Counted from the stretch's first letter, positions 1 to 5,755 are shown. The stretch: 5,907 bases of DNA from an uncultured Collinsella sp. (GCA_900550835.1 URTP01000121.1:1-5907), one strand, 5' to 3'. Made by a program: numbers and translations. Notes: a model not told the origin generated them from the letters alone.

Positions 1-33
1 ATTGTCGCTCTGGGCGGCGCGCAGCGTCGAGCC

Positions 34-61
34 GTTACGCGGTTTGGCAAAACCGCGTAAC
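34..61 (-). terminator. Perfect hairpin after prfA, no T tract
   Basis: Two perfectly complementary 12-base arms (34-45 and 50-61; GTTACGCGGTTT on either strand) enclose a 4-base loop. The stem starts directly after the tandem TAG codons of prfA, which suggests a transcript 3' end. No run of T follows on the minus strand, so this is not a canonical intrinsic terminator. It could be a U-less terminator, an RNA-stabilising 3' stem, or a hairpin between prfA and a downstream gene outside the window. Confidence 0.5.
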
Positions 62-64
62 CTA

Positions 65-1132
65 CTAAACGGCCTGTGCCAGCTTCTCGGCACGCTCGGC
101 GGCGGCGAGCGCCTCGATGACGGTGCCGAGCTGGTCGCCCAGGAGGACGCCATTGTAGGTGGAGTTGAAACCGATGCGGTGATCGGTCACGCGGTCCTGG
201 GGCTGGTTGTAGGTACGGATCTTCTCGGAACGGTTGCCGTGGCCGATCTGGCTCTGGCGCTCAGCACCGAGCTCTGCCTGCTGCTTCTCGAGCTCCATCT
301 CGTAGAGACGGGCGCGCAGCATCTGCATGCAGACCTCGCGGTTCTGAATCTGGGAACGCTGCTCCTGCGACTGCACCACGGTGTTGGTGGGCAGGTGGGT
401 GATGCGCACGGCGGAGTAGGTAGTGTTAACGCACTGACCACCAGGGCCCGAGGCGCAGTAGGTGTCGATGCGCAGGTCGGACTGGTTGATCTGGACGTCA
501 ATCTCCTCGGCCTCGGGAAGCACGGCGACGGTTGCCGTGGAGGTCTGGATGCGGCCCTGGGACTCGGTCTTGGGAACGCGCTGGACGCGGTGCACGCCGG
601 ACTCGAACTTCATGACGGAGTAGACGCGGTCGCCCTCGACCTTGAATTCGATGGACTTAAAGCCGCCGGCTTCGCTGGGACTGGAGTCGAGCACGGTGGT
701 CTTCCAGCCGCGCGACTCGCAGAAACGCTGGTACATCTTGTACAGGTCGCCGGCGAAGATGGCCGCCTCGTCGCCACCGGCGGCGGAGCGGATCTCGACG
801 ATGGTGTTCTTGTCGTCGTTGGGATCACTCGGGATGAGCATGTACTTGATGTCTTCCTCGAGCTGGGGAAGCTTGTCCTCGTTCTCGGAGATGTCCATCT
901 GGAGCATCTCCTTCTCATCGGCATCGGTGGTATCGTGGAGCATTTCCTTGGCGGCCTCGATGTCATCGAGCGCGCTGATGTACTCACGCGAGGCGGCGAT
1001 GAGGTCGGACTGGTGCGCGTACTCCTTGTTGAGACGCGTGAACTCCTTGATGTCGGAGGCGACGGCCGGGTCGGAGAGCTTCTTCTCGAGTTCCTCGTAG
1101 GCCTTGATGATCTTTTCGAGCTTGTCGCGCAT
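65..1132 (-). CDS. prfA: Peptide chain release factor 1 (RF1)
   Basis: RF1 reads UAG and UAA stop codons in the ribosomal A site and triggers hydrolysis of the peptidyl-tRNA ester. The protein has 355 residues, normal for the family. Residues 1-100 form the acidic helical N-terminal domain. The stop-recognition tripeptide of the PxT type is P187-K188-T189, inside the family block VQRVPKTESQGR, which marks RF1 rather than RF2 (SPF). The catalytic GGQ is at 231-233 in the context SGPGGQCVN, and the conserved RTYNQPQDRVTDHR block is at 306-319. The ATG start at 1130-1132 is supported by AAAGGAGT at 1139-1146 with good spacing. Variations from commonly seen RF1 sequences are Cys234 after GGQ and Tyr239 where Asp is usual (NTTDSA). 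The gene ends in tandem TAG TAG. It is separated from the upstream peptidase gene by about 230 bases, so it probably has its own promoter. Family RF1 is substrate for the PrmC methyltransferase, often encoded next to it; prmC cannot be confirmed at the left edge. Identification is secure. Confidence 0.98.
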   Translation of the reverse strand: MRDKLEKIIKAYEELEKKLSDPAVASDIKEFTRLNKEYAHQSDLIAASREYISALDDIEAAKEMLHDTTDADEKEMLQMDISENEDKLPQLEEDIKYMLIPSDPNDDKNTIVEIRSAAGGDEAAIFAGDLYKMYQRFCESRGWKTTVLDSSPSEAGGFKSIEFKVEGDRVYSVMKFESGVHRVQRVPKTESQGRIQTSTATVAVLPEAEEIDVQINQSDLRIDTYCASGPGGQCVNTTYSAVRITHLPTNTVVQSQEQRSQIQNREVCMQMLRARLYEMELEKQQAELGAERQSQIGHGNRSEKIRTYNQPQDRVTDHRIGFNSTYNGVLLGDQLGTVIEALAAAERAEKLAQAV

Positions 1133-1138
1133 GGCAGG

Positions 1139-1146
1139 ACTCCTTT
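1139..1146 (-). promoter_or_regulatory. Ribosome-binding site of prfA
   Basis: Read on the minus strand the sequence is AAAGGAGT. Its GGAG core ends seven bases before the ATG at 1130-1132. It is a near-consensus Shine-Dalgarno site and fixes the prfA start. Confidence 0.85.
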
Positions 1147-1328
1147 ATATGCGTGAAGATGAAAACCGGCAGAGTTGATGGGGCGCATGGCGCCACTGCG
1201 GGGGTAAGCCCAGCTAGAACATGTCGATCTTCAGATACATGCGCATCCCTTCGCGTGTGGGGTACATAGTTGCGGTCTAACCCATACATGATAGCGTGCG
1301 CAGGCAAACCTGCATATAACCCGCACGG
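1147..1328. other. Non-coding region upstream of prfA
   Basis: About 180 bases separate the peptidase hairpin from the prfA ribosome-binding site. No convincing gene is seen. The prfA promoter should lie here, but no good -35/-10 pair is visible: the nearest -10-like hexamer on the minus strand is TATCAT (about 1289-1294), and it lacks a matching -35. A small stem, GCAGG/CCTGC with a 4-base loop (1300-1313), lies just upstream of it. A minimal reading frame at 1214-1246 (about 10 codons) has an AAGGG six bases before its second ATG, but is too short to support as a gene. Confidence 0.4.
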
Positions 1329-1360
1329 AATGTGACAAAGGGAAGTCCCTTTGTCACATT
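1329..1360 (-). terminator. Perfect 32-base palindrome after the peptidase gene
   Basis: Arms AATGTGACAAAGGGA (1329-1343) and its exact complement (1346-1360) are separated by two bases. The stem is directly adjacent to the TAG stop of the M20 peptidase gene (1361-1363), so in the minus-strand transcript it forms a 3'-terminal hairpin. No T run follows (the next bases are CCGTGCGGG), so canonical Rho-independent termination is not supported. Alternatives are a U-less terminator, a 3' RNA-stabilising stem, or one copy of a dispersed palindromic repeat. Its position and perfect pairing argue for a real element; its role is inferred. Confidence 0.55.
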
Positions 1361-2776
1361 CTAGAGTGTTTGGAGCAGAGCGATGAGAAAGCGAATGCCC
1401 TGGAGGTAGGCGCGACGGCTAATGCGTTCGTTGGTACCGTGGACGCCGCGATCGCACTCGTCATCGTCGACCACAAAGGCCGAGAAGCGAATGCACTCAG
1501 GGCAAATGCGCTGGTAGTTGACAGCGTCAGTCGCGCCGATCACGGTCGAGGGGACAATCGCCAACGGCTCGGATGATCCGTTTTCCTCCGTCCCCTTTGG
1601 ATCACGGAAATAGCGGACGGCGATGGAGCGAACCGCCTCGAGGCCGGGACCACCGATGCGCGGGGACGGCGAGGGCTCGGAGCTGCCGGGGCCAAGTTCG
1701 ACCTCCACGCGCTCGGCAAGACCCGCCGTGGCAACGGCGTCGCGGCAGCGGGCAACGACATCGGATGCGCTCGTGCCCTCGAGCATGCGGAAGTTGATAT
1801 TGGCCCACATATCCTGCGGCATCACGTTGGCGCCAGTGCTGCCGCCCTCAATCTGCGTGGGCGCGCAGGTGGTGGTCACGAGCGGATAGAGCTTGTTGCT
1901 GGCGAGGCAGTCACGGACAATGACGTCCCCATTGGCGGCAATCTCATCCGCCGTGTAGAGCCCCAGCTCGACAAGCTGTGCGGCGAGCAGATCGGTCACG
2001 CGCGTCGGCCACTCGATATCGCAGATTGCGGCGATAACTCGGCTCAGCACCTCGAGCGATGTGCCGCCGAAAGGATTCGACGAATGCCCACCTGCGCTCT
2101 TCGTCTTGAGCACGATATCGGCATAGCCCTTTTCGGCGAGATCGGCATGCATAAGCCAACCCTCGCCCGCGCCATACTCGGCAGCCGAAACGATGCGGTA
2201 GTCACCCTCGTCGATCAGGTACTCAAGCTCAATGCCGCGTTCCTCGAGCACGCGGCCGATAGCCCCCGCGCCATACTGCGTGGTTTCCTCGTCCTGGCCA
2301 AAGGCGAGCAGTAGCGTGCGCTTGTGCTCCCAGCCGTGCGCTAACGCATACTCAACCGCCTCGAGAATGCCTGCGACTTGGTCTTTCATGTCGATAGCGC
2401 CGCGACCCCAGATGTAGGTGTCATCCACGTGGCCGCTAAAGGGGGCGTGCGTCCAGTCGGCCTCGGTGCCGGGCACCACGGGAACCACGTCCATGTGGCC
2501 CATGAGCATAACGGGTTTAAGGGCAGGGTCGGAACCGCCAAGTGTCACCAGCAGCGAGCGATCGATAAGCTCGACCTCGCCCGCCGCGAACACGTGCGGC
2601 CACGCCTGTTGCATATAGGCACGCAGGTCATCGAACGGTTGCCAGTCCACCGCCTCGGCATCCATGCTCGAGATAGTCGGAAACGACAGCACGCGGCCCA
2701 GGCGCTCGCACGCGCCGGCCTCGTCCAGATCGGCAAAATCGTCCTCATGCGCAAAGAAGCGCCAAACCTCGGCCAT
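1361..2776 (-). CDS. M20-family metallopeptidase, carboxypeptidase S / PM20D1-like
   Basis: Predicted zinc-dependent hydrolase of 471 residues that cleaves dipeptides, C-terminal residues or N-acyl amino acids; the substrate is not readable from sequence. Di-metal site residues expected from the M20 family are present: His94 and Asp96 in GHMDVVP, bridging Asp129 in WGRGAIDMK, catalytic Glu163 and ligand Glu164 in FGQDEE, Asp189 in LIDEGD, and His446 in VHGTNERIS. The lid/dimerisation domain lies at about 215-330 and carries the AGGHSSNP motif (His231). The GATDAVNYQ block (414-422) followed by IRFS resembles carboxypeptidase S and PM20D1. No signal peptide is seen, so it is probably cytoplasmic. 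The ATG at 2774-2776 is chosen because GGAGG sits five bases upstream. The frame is open to a GTG at 2831-2833, but that extension would run through a terminator stem and lacks a good ribosome-binding site. The gene follows an amino acid importer operon, suggesting a role in using imported or internal peptide-like compounds. The Gln161 position is commonly His in relatives. Confidence 0.93.
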   Translation of the reverse strand: MAEVWRFFAHEDDFADLDEAGACERLGRVLSFPTISSMDAEAVDWQPFDDLRAYMQQAWPHVFAAGEVELIDRSLLVTLGGSDPALKPVMLMGHMDVVPVVPGTEADWTHAPFSGHVDDTYIWGRGAIDMKDQVAGILEAVEYALAHGWEHKRTLLLAFGQDEETTQYGAGAIGRVLEERGIELEYLIDEGDYRIVSAAEYGAGEGWLMHADLAEKGYADIVLKTKSAGGHSSNPFGGTSLEVLSRVIAAICDIEWPTRVTDLLAAQLVELGLYTADEIAANGDVIVRDCLASNKLYPLVTTTCAPTQIEGGSTGANVMPQDMWANINFRMLEGTSASDVVARCRDAVATAGLAERVEVELGPGSSEPSPSPRIGGPGLEAVRSIAVRYFRDPKGTEENGSSEPLAIVPSTVIGATDAVNYQRICPECIRFSAFVVDDDECDRGVHGTNERISRRAYLQGIRFLIALLQTL

Positions 2777-2781
2777 GCCTT

Positions 2782-2786
2782 CCTCC
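2782..2786 (-). promoter_or_regulatory. Ribosome-binding site deciding the peptidase start
   Basis: GGAGG on the minus strand lies five bases (AAGGC) before the ATG at 2774-2776. It selects this ATG over the in-frame GTG at 2831-2833 and the ATG at 2819-2821, neither of which has a comparable site. The bases immediately before it are the T tract of the transporter-operon terminator. Confidence 0.8.
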
Positions 2787-2828
2787 AAAAAAACGTGACG
2801 GGGAATCGTCGTTTTCCCCATCACGTTT
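2787..2828 (-). terminator. Intrinsic terminator of the ABC transporter operon
   Basis: On the minus strand a 15-base stem (AAACGTGATGGGGAA pairing with TTCCCCGTCACGTTT, one G-U wobble) encloses an 8-base loop and runs into seven T's (2787-2793). The G-U pairing exists only in the minus-strand transcript; on the plus strand the same position is a C-A mismatch, supporting minus-strand use. It lies 11 bases after the TAG stop of the ATPase gene and directly abuts the GGAGG site of the downstream peptidase gene. It may act as a full terminator or as a partial one that sets peptidase expression. Confidence 0.87.
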
Positions 2829-2839
2829 ATCACATGTTG

Positions 2840-3616
2840 CTATTTTCCGTCGTTGAGGTAGCGCGAGAGGAACTCGCGGGTGCGCTGATGCTTGGGGTTG
2901 CCGAAGAGCTCCGCCGGGGCGGCGTCCTCGAGCACCACGCCTTGGTCCATAAAGACTACGCGGTCGGACACCGTGCGAGCGAATGCCATCTCGTGCGTGA
3001 CGACGACCATGGTCATGCCGTCGGCCGCGAGCTTACGCATGACGTCGAGCACCTCGCCCACGATCTCGGGGTCGAGCGCCGAGGTCGGCTCGTCAAACAG
3101 CATAATCTGCGGATTCATGCACAAGGCGCGGGCGATGGCAACGCGCTGCTTTTGGCCACCGGACAGGCGACCCACCGCGGCATGCGCAAATTTCTCGAGC
3201 CCCACGCTCGCCAGATGCTTCAGCGCGACCTTTTCGGCCTCGGCCTTGCCCATCTTTTTGAGTGTGACGGGCGCGAGCGTGCAGTTGTCGAGCACGTCCA
3301 TGTTGTTGAACAGGTTGAAGCCCTGGAACACCATGCCGATGTCCTCGCGCAGTTTATTGATATTGCAGCGCTCAGCAGTAAGGTCCTGACCGTGGAACCA
3401 GATGCGACCCGCGTCCGGGGTCTCGAGCAGGTTAAGGCAGCGCAGAAACGTCGACTTGCCCGAGCCAGAGGCGCCGATGATGGTGACGACCTCGCCGGAT
3501 TTGATGGACAGGTCGATACCCTTGAGAACCTCTAACTCGCCAAAGCTCTTGCGCAGGCCCTCGACACGGATAAGCGGCTCGCGGGCGTTCGCGGGCGTGG
3601 TGTTGTTCTGAGTCAT
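2840..3616 (-). CDS. Polar amino acid ABC importer, ATP-binding subunit
   Basis: Cytoplasmic ATPase that drives amino acid import through the permease encoded just upstream. The 258-residue length is usual for the GlnQ/HisP family. All nucleotide-binding motifs are intact: Walker A GASGSGKST (48-56), Q-loop Gln98, ABC signature LSGGQ (151-155), Walker B IMLFDE (171-176), D-loop SALD (179-182) and switch His208. The FQGFNLFNNM segment after the Q-loop corresponds to FQxFNLFPHM in polar amino acid ATPases; the usual Pro-His is Asn-Asn here. The ATG at 3614-3616 is preceded by AGGAGG seven bases away, overlapping the permease stop codon, so translation is probably coupled. It is the last gene of the operon, before the stem-loop at 2787-2828. 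The subfamily is clear; the transported amino acid is not, so no gene symbol is given. Confidence 0.96.
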   Translation of the reverse strand: MTQNNTTPANAREPLIRVEGLRKSFGELEVLKGIDLSIKSGEVVTIIGASGSGKSTFLRCLNLLETPDAGRIWFHGQDLTAERCNINKLREDIGMVFQGFNLFNNMDVLDNCTLAPVTLKKMGKAEAEKVALKHLASVGLEKFAHAAVGRLSGGQKQRVAIARALCMNPQIMLFDEPTSALDPEIVGEVLDVMRKLAADGMTMVVVTHEMAFARTVSDRVVFMDQGVVLEDAAPAELFGNPKHQRTREFLSRYLNDGK

Positions 3617-3623
3617 GGTTGCT

Positions 3624-3630
3624 CCTCCTA
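3624..3630 (-). promoter_or_regulatory. Ribosome-binding site fused to the permease stop codon
   Basis: On the minus strand the junction reads TAGGAGG: the TAG stop of the permease gene supplies the first bases of the AGGAGG site for the ATPase, whose ATG begins seven bases further on. A ribosome terminating on the permease is placed at the ATPase start, an arrangement typical of translational coupling. Confidence 0.8.
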
Positions 3631-4776
3631 GTTAGAGCTCGGCAGCGTCTGCGGCGCCTCGGCACCAAGACGGCGACCAAAGGCCTCGAGTAGGCGGCTC
3701 GCCACGAGCGTCAGGATCAGGTAGACCACGAGCGCCACGCAGTAGACCTCCATCTGGCGGTAGTACACGCCGGCGACGGTAGTGGTGGCGTACATGAGGT
3801 CGAACACGCCGATGACCGAGAGCACCGACGAGTCCTTGATGTTGATGATGAGCTCGTTCGTGAGCGCCGGGATCGCGTTTTTAATGCCCTGGGGAAACAC
3901 AACTTTGCGCATGGCCTGCCACTGCGACAGACCCAGCGAGCGCGCCGCCTCGGCCTGACCGGGATCGATCGACTCGATGCCGCCGCGCAGGACCTCCATC
4001 ATGTAGGCAGTAGAGTTGAGTGAAATGGTCACGAGACCCGCGGTAAAGGTGCTCCAGATCTGGTTGGCCTCGGCCGTGCTCAAGCCGGTGCCGCGCAGAA
4101 CGGTAAAGCCCGCGTAATAAATGAGCAGGCCCTGGACCATCATGGGCGTACCGCGCACGATGGTGGAGTAGACGGTCGTAAAGCCGCGGCCGATGCTCTT
4201 AAAGAAGCGCACCAGGTCGTTATCCACGCGATCGAACGTCTGAATACGCAGGAACACAAAGAGCAGCGCCAAGAAGAAGGCGATGACCGTGCCGAAGGTG
4301 GCAAGCGCGATGGTGATCTCGATACCGCGGATAAAGAAGTCGCCGCTCTTGTAGGTCATGTAGACCAAGCTCGACAGAAAGTCGCTGGGATTGGAGTCCG
4401 AGACAATGCTCACCTGCACCAGGTCGATAAACGACATGACGCAGCGGTCGATAAAGAAGATCACCGCGATGGCAACCACGACATAGCTGCCCAGGCGCGC
4501 GCCGCGACGGCAACGCTCGGATGCAAACGGCGACTTTTGACGATAGTCATTCCAGTGCATGAGCTTGGTGACCAGCGCCGCCGCCGACACGACGAGCCAG
4601 GCCCAGAGGATTGCCCAGAGGCAGTCCTGGAACACACCCGTGGGCGCCAAGAAGCTCAGCGGCGTGGGGTTGCGCTGACTAAACGCCAGACCGAGCGCAG
4701 CGATGGCGCTCGTGCCCAGATACACATAACGGTGGTCGGCCTTGATAAAGGAGGCCAGACGATTGATAGCTTTCAT
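3628..4776 (-). CDS. Polar amino acid ABC importer permease with N-terminal membrane extension
   Basis: Integral membrane subunit of the importer. The C-terminal part (about 150-370) is a HisM/GlnP-type permease: core membrane segments near 152-177, 210-228, 243-262, 316-335 and 343-361, the motif STIVRGTPMMVQ (204-215), and the EAA loop EAARSLGLSQWQ (276-287), which contacts the ATPase. Family members usually have about 220-240 residues; this one has 382. The additional roughly 145 N-terminal residues hold three predicted hydrophobic helices (about 16-33, 48-73, 95-117) joined by charged loops, and I recognise no known domain in them. It is the only permease gene in the operon, so a homodimer is likely (inference). 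The ATG at 4774-4776 follows GGGAGG four bases away, which in turn overlaps the binding-protein stop region. The core identification is secure; the role of the extension is unknown. Confidence 0.95.
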   Translation of the reverse strand: MKAINRLASFIKADHRYVYLGTSAIAALGLAFSQRNPTPLSFLAPTGVFQDCLWAILWAWLVVSAAALVTKLMHWNDYRQKSPFASERCRRGARLGSYVVVAIAVIFFIDRCVMSFIDLVQVSIVSDSNPSDFLSSLVYMTYKSGDFFIRGIEITIALATFGTVIAFFLALLFVFLRIQTFDRVDNDLVRFFKSIGRGFTTVYSTIVRGTPMMVQGLLIYYAGFTVLRGTGLSTAEANQIWSTFTAGLVTISLNSTAYMMEVLRGGIESIDPGQAEAARSLGLSQWQAMRKVVFPQGIKNAIPALTNELIINIKDSSVLSVIGVFDLMYATTTVAGVYYRQMEVYCVALVVYLILTLVASRLLEAFGRRLGAEAPQTLPSSN

Positions 4777-4780
4777 GCTG

Positions 4781-4788
4781 CCTCCCTA
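4781..4788 (-). promoter_or_regulatory. Ribosome-binding site adjoining the binding-protein stop codon
   Basis: The minus strand reads TAGGGAGG: the TAG stop of the binding-protein gene (4786-4788) runs straight into GGAGG, four bases before the permease ATG. The spacing is slightly short but the site is strong, and the layout matches the permease-ATPase junction. Confidence 0.75.
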
Positions 4789-5712
4789 TGCCGGCTGACG
4801 GTCGAGGCACGCGTCCCACATTTGGTCGCGTTCCTCTTGGCTAACGCCCTTGAGCGTCTTATTGATAAGTTTGAGCAGCTTGTCCGAGCCCTTGCGGCAG
4901 CCGACGTTTGACGTGACCTCCTGCTTAAAGCCCTCGCCCTCCGCAAAGCGAATGGGCACAATGCCCGGGTTTTGGGCCATATAGCCCTTCTCGTTTTCGG
5001 TGTTGTAGGTCACGGCGTCGCAGGTGCCCTGCAGCAGGTTCGAGAACACCGTGGGCACCGAATCGACCGGATTTTTGTGGACGACGCCCGGGATCTCGTC
5101 GATGACAGTATCGAGCATGGTGTCCTTTTGGCCGAGCACCGTGGCGCCGCTAAAGTCGCTGAGCTTGGTCGCATTTTGGTAGGGCGAGCCCTCTTTTACG
5201 AACAGGCCAAAGTAGCCGATAAAGTACGGATCGGAAAAGCCGACGGACTCCTCGCGCTCGGGCGTGGCGCTCATGCCGGCAATAATGAGGTCGATTTGGC
5301 CGTTGTTGAGCGAATCGATGAGGCCTGAGAAGCTCTGCTTGACGGCAACGGGCTCGCCGCCGAGGGCCTTGCAGAGGATCTTTGCGATCTGCACGTCGTA
5401 GCCATCGGCGTAAGCGCCCTGCACGTTGTCGATGGGGATCGTGAACTCGCTGGCCTCGGAAACCTGCCAGTTGTACGGGGCGTAGGCCGCCTCCATGCCG
5501 ATGCGGATCTTATCCTTGCCGATCACAGAATCGGACAGGTCGTCGCGACCGCCGCCCGTCGTGGACTGAACTACTTCCAGCGTGGAGGGACGCTGGCAGC
5601 CGGCAAGTGCGCCGGCGACGACAGAAGCGCTCGCAGCGAGAGCGCTACCCAAAAAGATGCGACGGCTGCATACCGGCTGTGGATGCGCGTCGCGTTGATG
5701 GGGAGAATGCAT
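4786..5712 (-). CDS. Amino acid ABC importer substrate-binding lipoprotein (SBP_bac_3 type)
   Basis: Extracytoplasmic binding protein that captures the amino acid and delivers it to the permease. The 308-residue protein begins with a signal carrying the twin-arginine motif SRRIFLG (16-22), a hydrophobic stretch, and the lipobox LAGC with Cys39, so Tat export and lipid anchoring are predicted. The mature part shows family 3 binding-protein blocks: IRIGMEAAYAPYNW (69-82), GYDVQIAKIL (104-113), and GMSATPEREESVGFSDPYF (146-164). Arg153 corresponds to the arginine that binds the ligand carboxylate in this family. In the DAVTYNTEN block (232-240) Asn237 occupies a place often held by Asp, which contacts the ligand amino group. 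The ATG at 5710-5712 is chosen because AGGGAAGG lies six bases upstream; an in-frame GTG at 5782-5784 would add 24 residues in front of the export signal. It is the first gene of the transporter operon. The ligand cannot be named. Confidence 0.95.
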   Translation of the reverse strand: MHSPHQRDAHPQPVCSRRIFLGSALAASASVVAGALAGCQRPSTLEVVQSTTGGGRDDLSDSVIGKDKIRIGMEAAYAPYNWQVSEASEFTIPIDNVQGAYADGYDVQIAKILCKALGGEPVAVKQSFSGLIDSLNNGQIDLIIAGMSATPEREESVGFSDPYFIGYFGLFVKEGSPYQNATKLSDFSGATVLGQKDTMLDTVIDEIPGVVHKNPVDSVPTVFSNLLQGTCDAVTYNTENEKGYMAQNPGIVPIRFAEGEGFKQEVTSNVGCRKGSDKLLKLINKTLKGVSQEERDQMWDACLDRQPA

Positions 5713-5723
5713 AATCTGCCTTC

Positions 5724-5755
5724 CCTGTTGAATCGTATGCTGACGACTTAACAGG
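5724..5755 (-). promoter_or_regulatory. Imperfect dyad just upstream of the binding-protein gene
   Basis: On the minus strand CCTGTTAAGTCG (5744-5755) and CGATTCAACAGG (5724-5735) form 12-base arms around an 8-base spacer, matching at 10 of 12 positions. As RNA it would have one G-U wobble and one A-C mismatch. The proximal arm ends 11 bases before the ATG and shares AGG with the Shine-Dalgarno stretch AGGGAAGG. The distal arm overlaps a weak -10-like TATATC (5755-5760). This fits either an operator for a repressor of the importer operon or an RNA stem limiting translation. The function is inferred. Confidence 0.5.

Noticed and set aside
1..64. Start of a prmC or other gene downstream of prfA
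   Set aside because: Two minus-strand frames remain open to the edge, and prmC often follows prfA, but there is no start codon with a ribosome-binding site and no recognisable N-terminus in the few codons available.
2..1156. A 384-codon plus-strand reading frame across prfA
   Set aside because: It is exactly antisense to prfA, and its composition (Leu, Gly, Val, Ala, Asp, His rich) is that expected from the complement of GC-biased codons. It has no family motif.
1214..1246. Ten-codon leader reading frame upstream of prfA with AAGGG before its second ATG
   Set aside because: It is too short to distinguish from chance. It has no run of regulatory codons and no terminator/antiterminator pair after it.
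984..1307. Minus-strand frame upstream of prfA, considered as a remnant of rpmE (ribosomal protein L31)
   Set aside because: Only a few residues (NYV near the start) resemble L31. There are no cysteine motifs, and the frame runs into prfA out of phase.
2777..2833. Longer start for the peptidase at the GTG 2831-2833
   Set aside because: It would translate through the terminator stem and lacks a good ribosome-binding site, while GGAGG sits at ideal distance from the ATG at 2774-2776.
2378..3535. A 385-codon plus-strand reading frame
   Set aside because: It lies antisense to two intact genes (M20 N-terminal part and the ATPase) and runs across their junction and terminator. It is a shadow of high-GC coding.
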